DNA of 43,946 nucleotides from JBQLZQ01 sp052168355 (GTDB lineage: Bacteria; Pseudomonadota; Alphaproteobacteria; DSM-16000; Inquilinaceae). A program made the position numbers and the translations under genes. Within the stretch, counting starts at the first letter, position 1, and each line of letters begins with the position of its first letter. The notes under the pieces are model-generated. The model saw only the letters and a list, made by a program, of their open reading frames with translations. It was not told the DNA's origin and searched no databases. The stretch spans positions 1 through 43,946 of the forward strand of contig JBQLZQ010000087.1 of the NCBI GenBank assembly GCA_052168355.1, written 5' to 3'. This document shows positions 43,921 to 43,946 of the stretch, one piece after another.

Positions 43921-43946
43921 TCTAACTCTATGAATTGAGTAGGATT

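Overview
The window is GC-rich, densely coded chromosomal DNA that looks alphaproteobacterial, probably from a Rhodospirillales-like organism. The grounds are a CUT1 sugar ABC operon, a Liv-type ABC operon carrying acyl-CoA ligases, a TRAP transporter, a solitary bioY, DUF6958, DUF805 and HxlR families, and strong GC bias giving long false antisense frames. The lineage is inferred from gene families; no rRNA or tRNA gene was seen.

Layout. (1) 1-11065: a carbohydrate locus. A minus-strand operon (binding protein, two permeases, argininosuccinate-lyase-family enzyme) is divergent from ROK regulator, SIS-domain protein and a large PIG-L deacetylase/ThuA-like protein. It converges on an aldose-epimerase-like DUF4432 gene. 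The ABC ATPase is not encoded here. (2) 11097-15463: minus-strand lipid kinase and a small helical protein, a plus-strand DsbA/FrnE-FAD monooxygenase-HxlR operon, a DUF6958 gene, and a decayed second copy of the lipid-kinase 5' end. (3) 15801-24218: a seven-gene operon of all five subunits of a Liv-type ABC importer plus two different adenylate-forming enzymes, followed by a KDPGal aldolase and a GFA-family zinc protein. (4) 25569-31909: a hypothetical gene, then a tight three-gene cluster of (alpha/alpha)6 glycosidase-like protein, GT4 glycosyltransferase resembling diacylglycerol glucosyltransferases, and a 799-residue fusion of an alkaline-phosphatase-superfamily domain with an endonuclease/exonuclease/phosphatase (EEP) domain. 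This cluster is the best candidate for an undescribed system, perhaps glycolipid or lipid-linked glycan remodelling. (5) 31911-40733: DUF805 and molybdopterin-binding (CinA N-terminal) genes on the minus strand, then sfsA, map, radC, a DadA-like oxidase, a complete TRAP transporter and a BASS-family transporter. (6) 40734-43946: purB, bioY and mobile DNA.

Mobile DNA. A 261-bp non-coding element with 32-bp terminal inverted repeats starting TACCAA, inserted at TA, occurs twice: complete at 40734-40994 and left-truncated by the window edge at 1-211. It looks like a MITE. The first copy supplies the last nine codons and the stop of the lyase gene. A complete IS5-family (IS427-group-like) element at 43041-43861, with a TA duplication and a -1 frameshift transposase, sits 7 bp after the bioY stop, in front of a long hairpin.

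All functional statements rest on reading motifs and context by eye; no database search was run.
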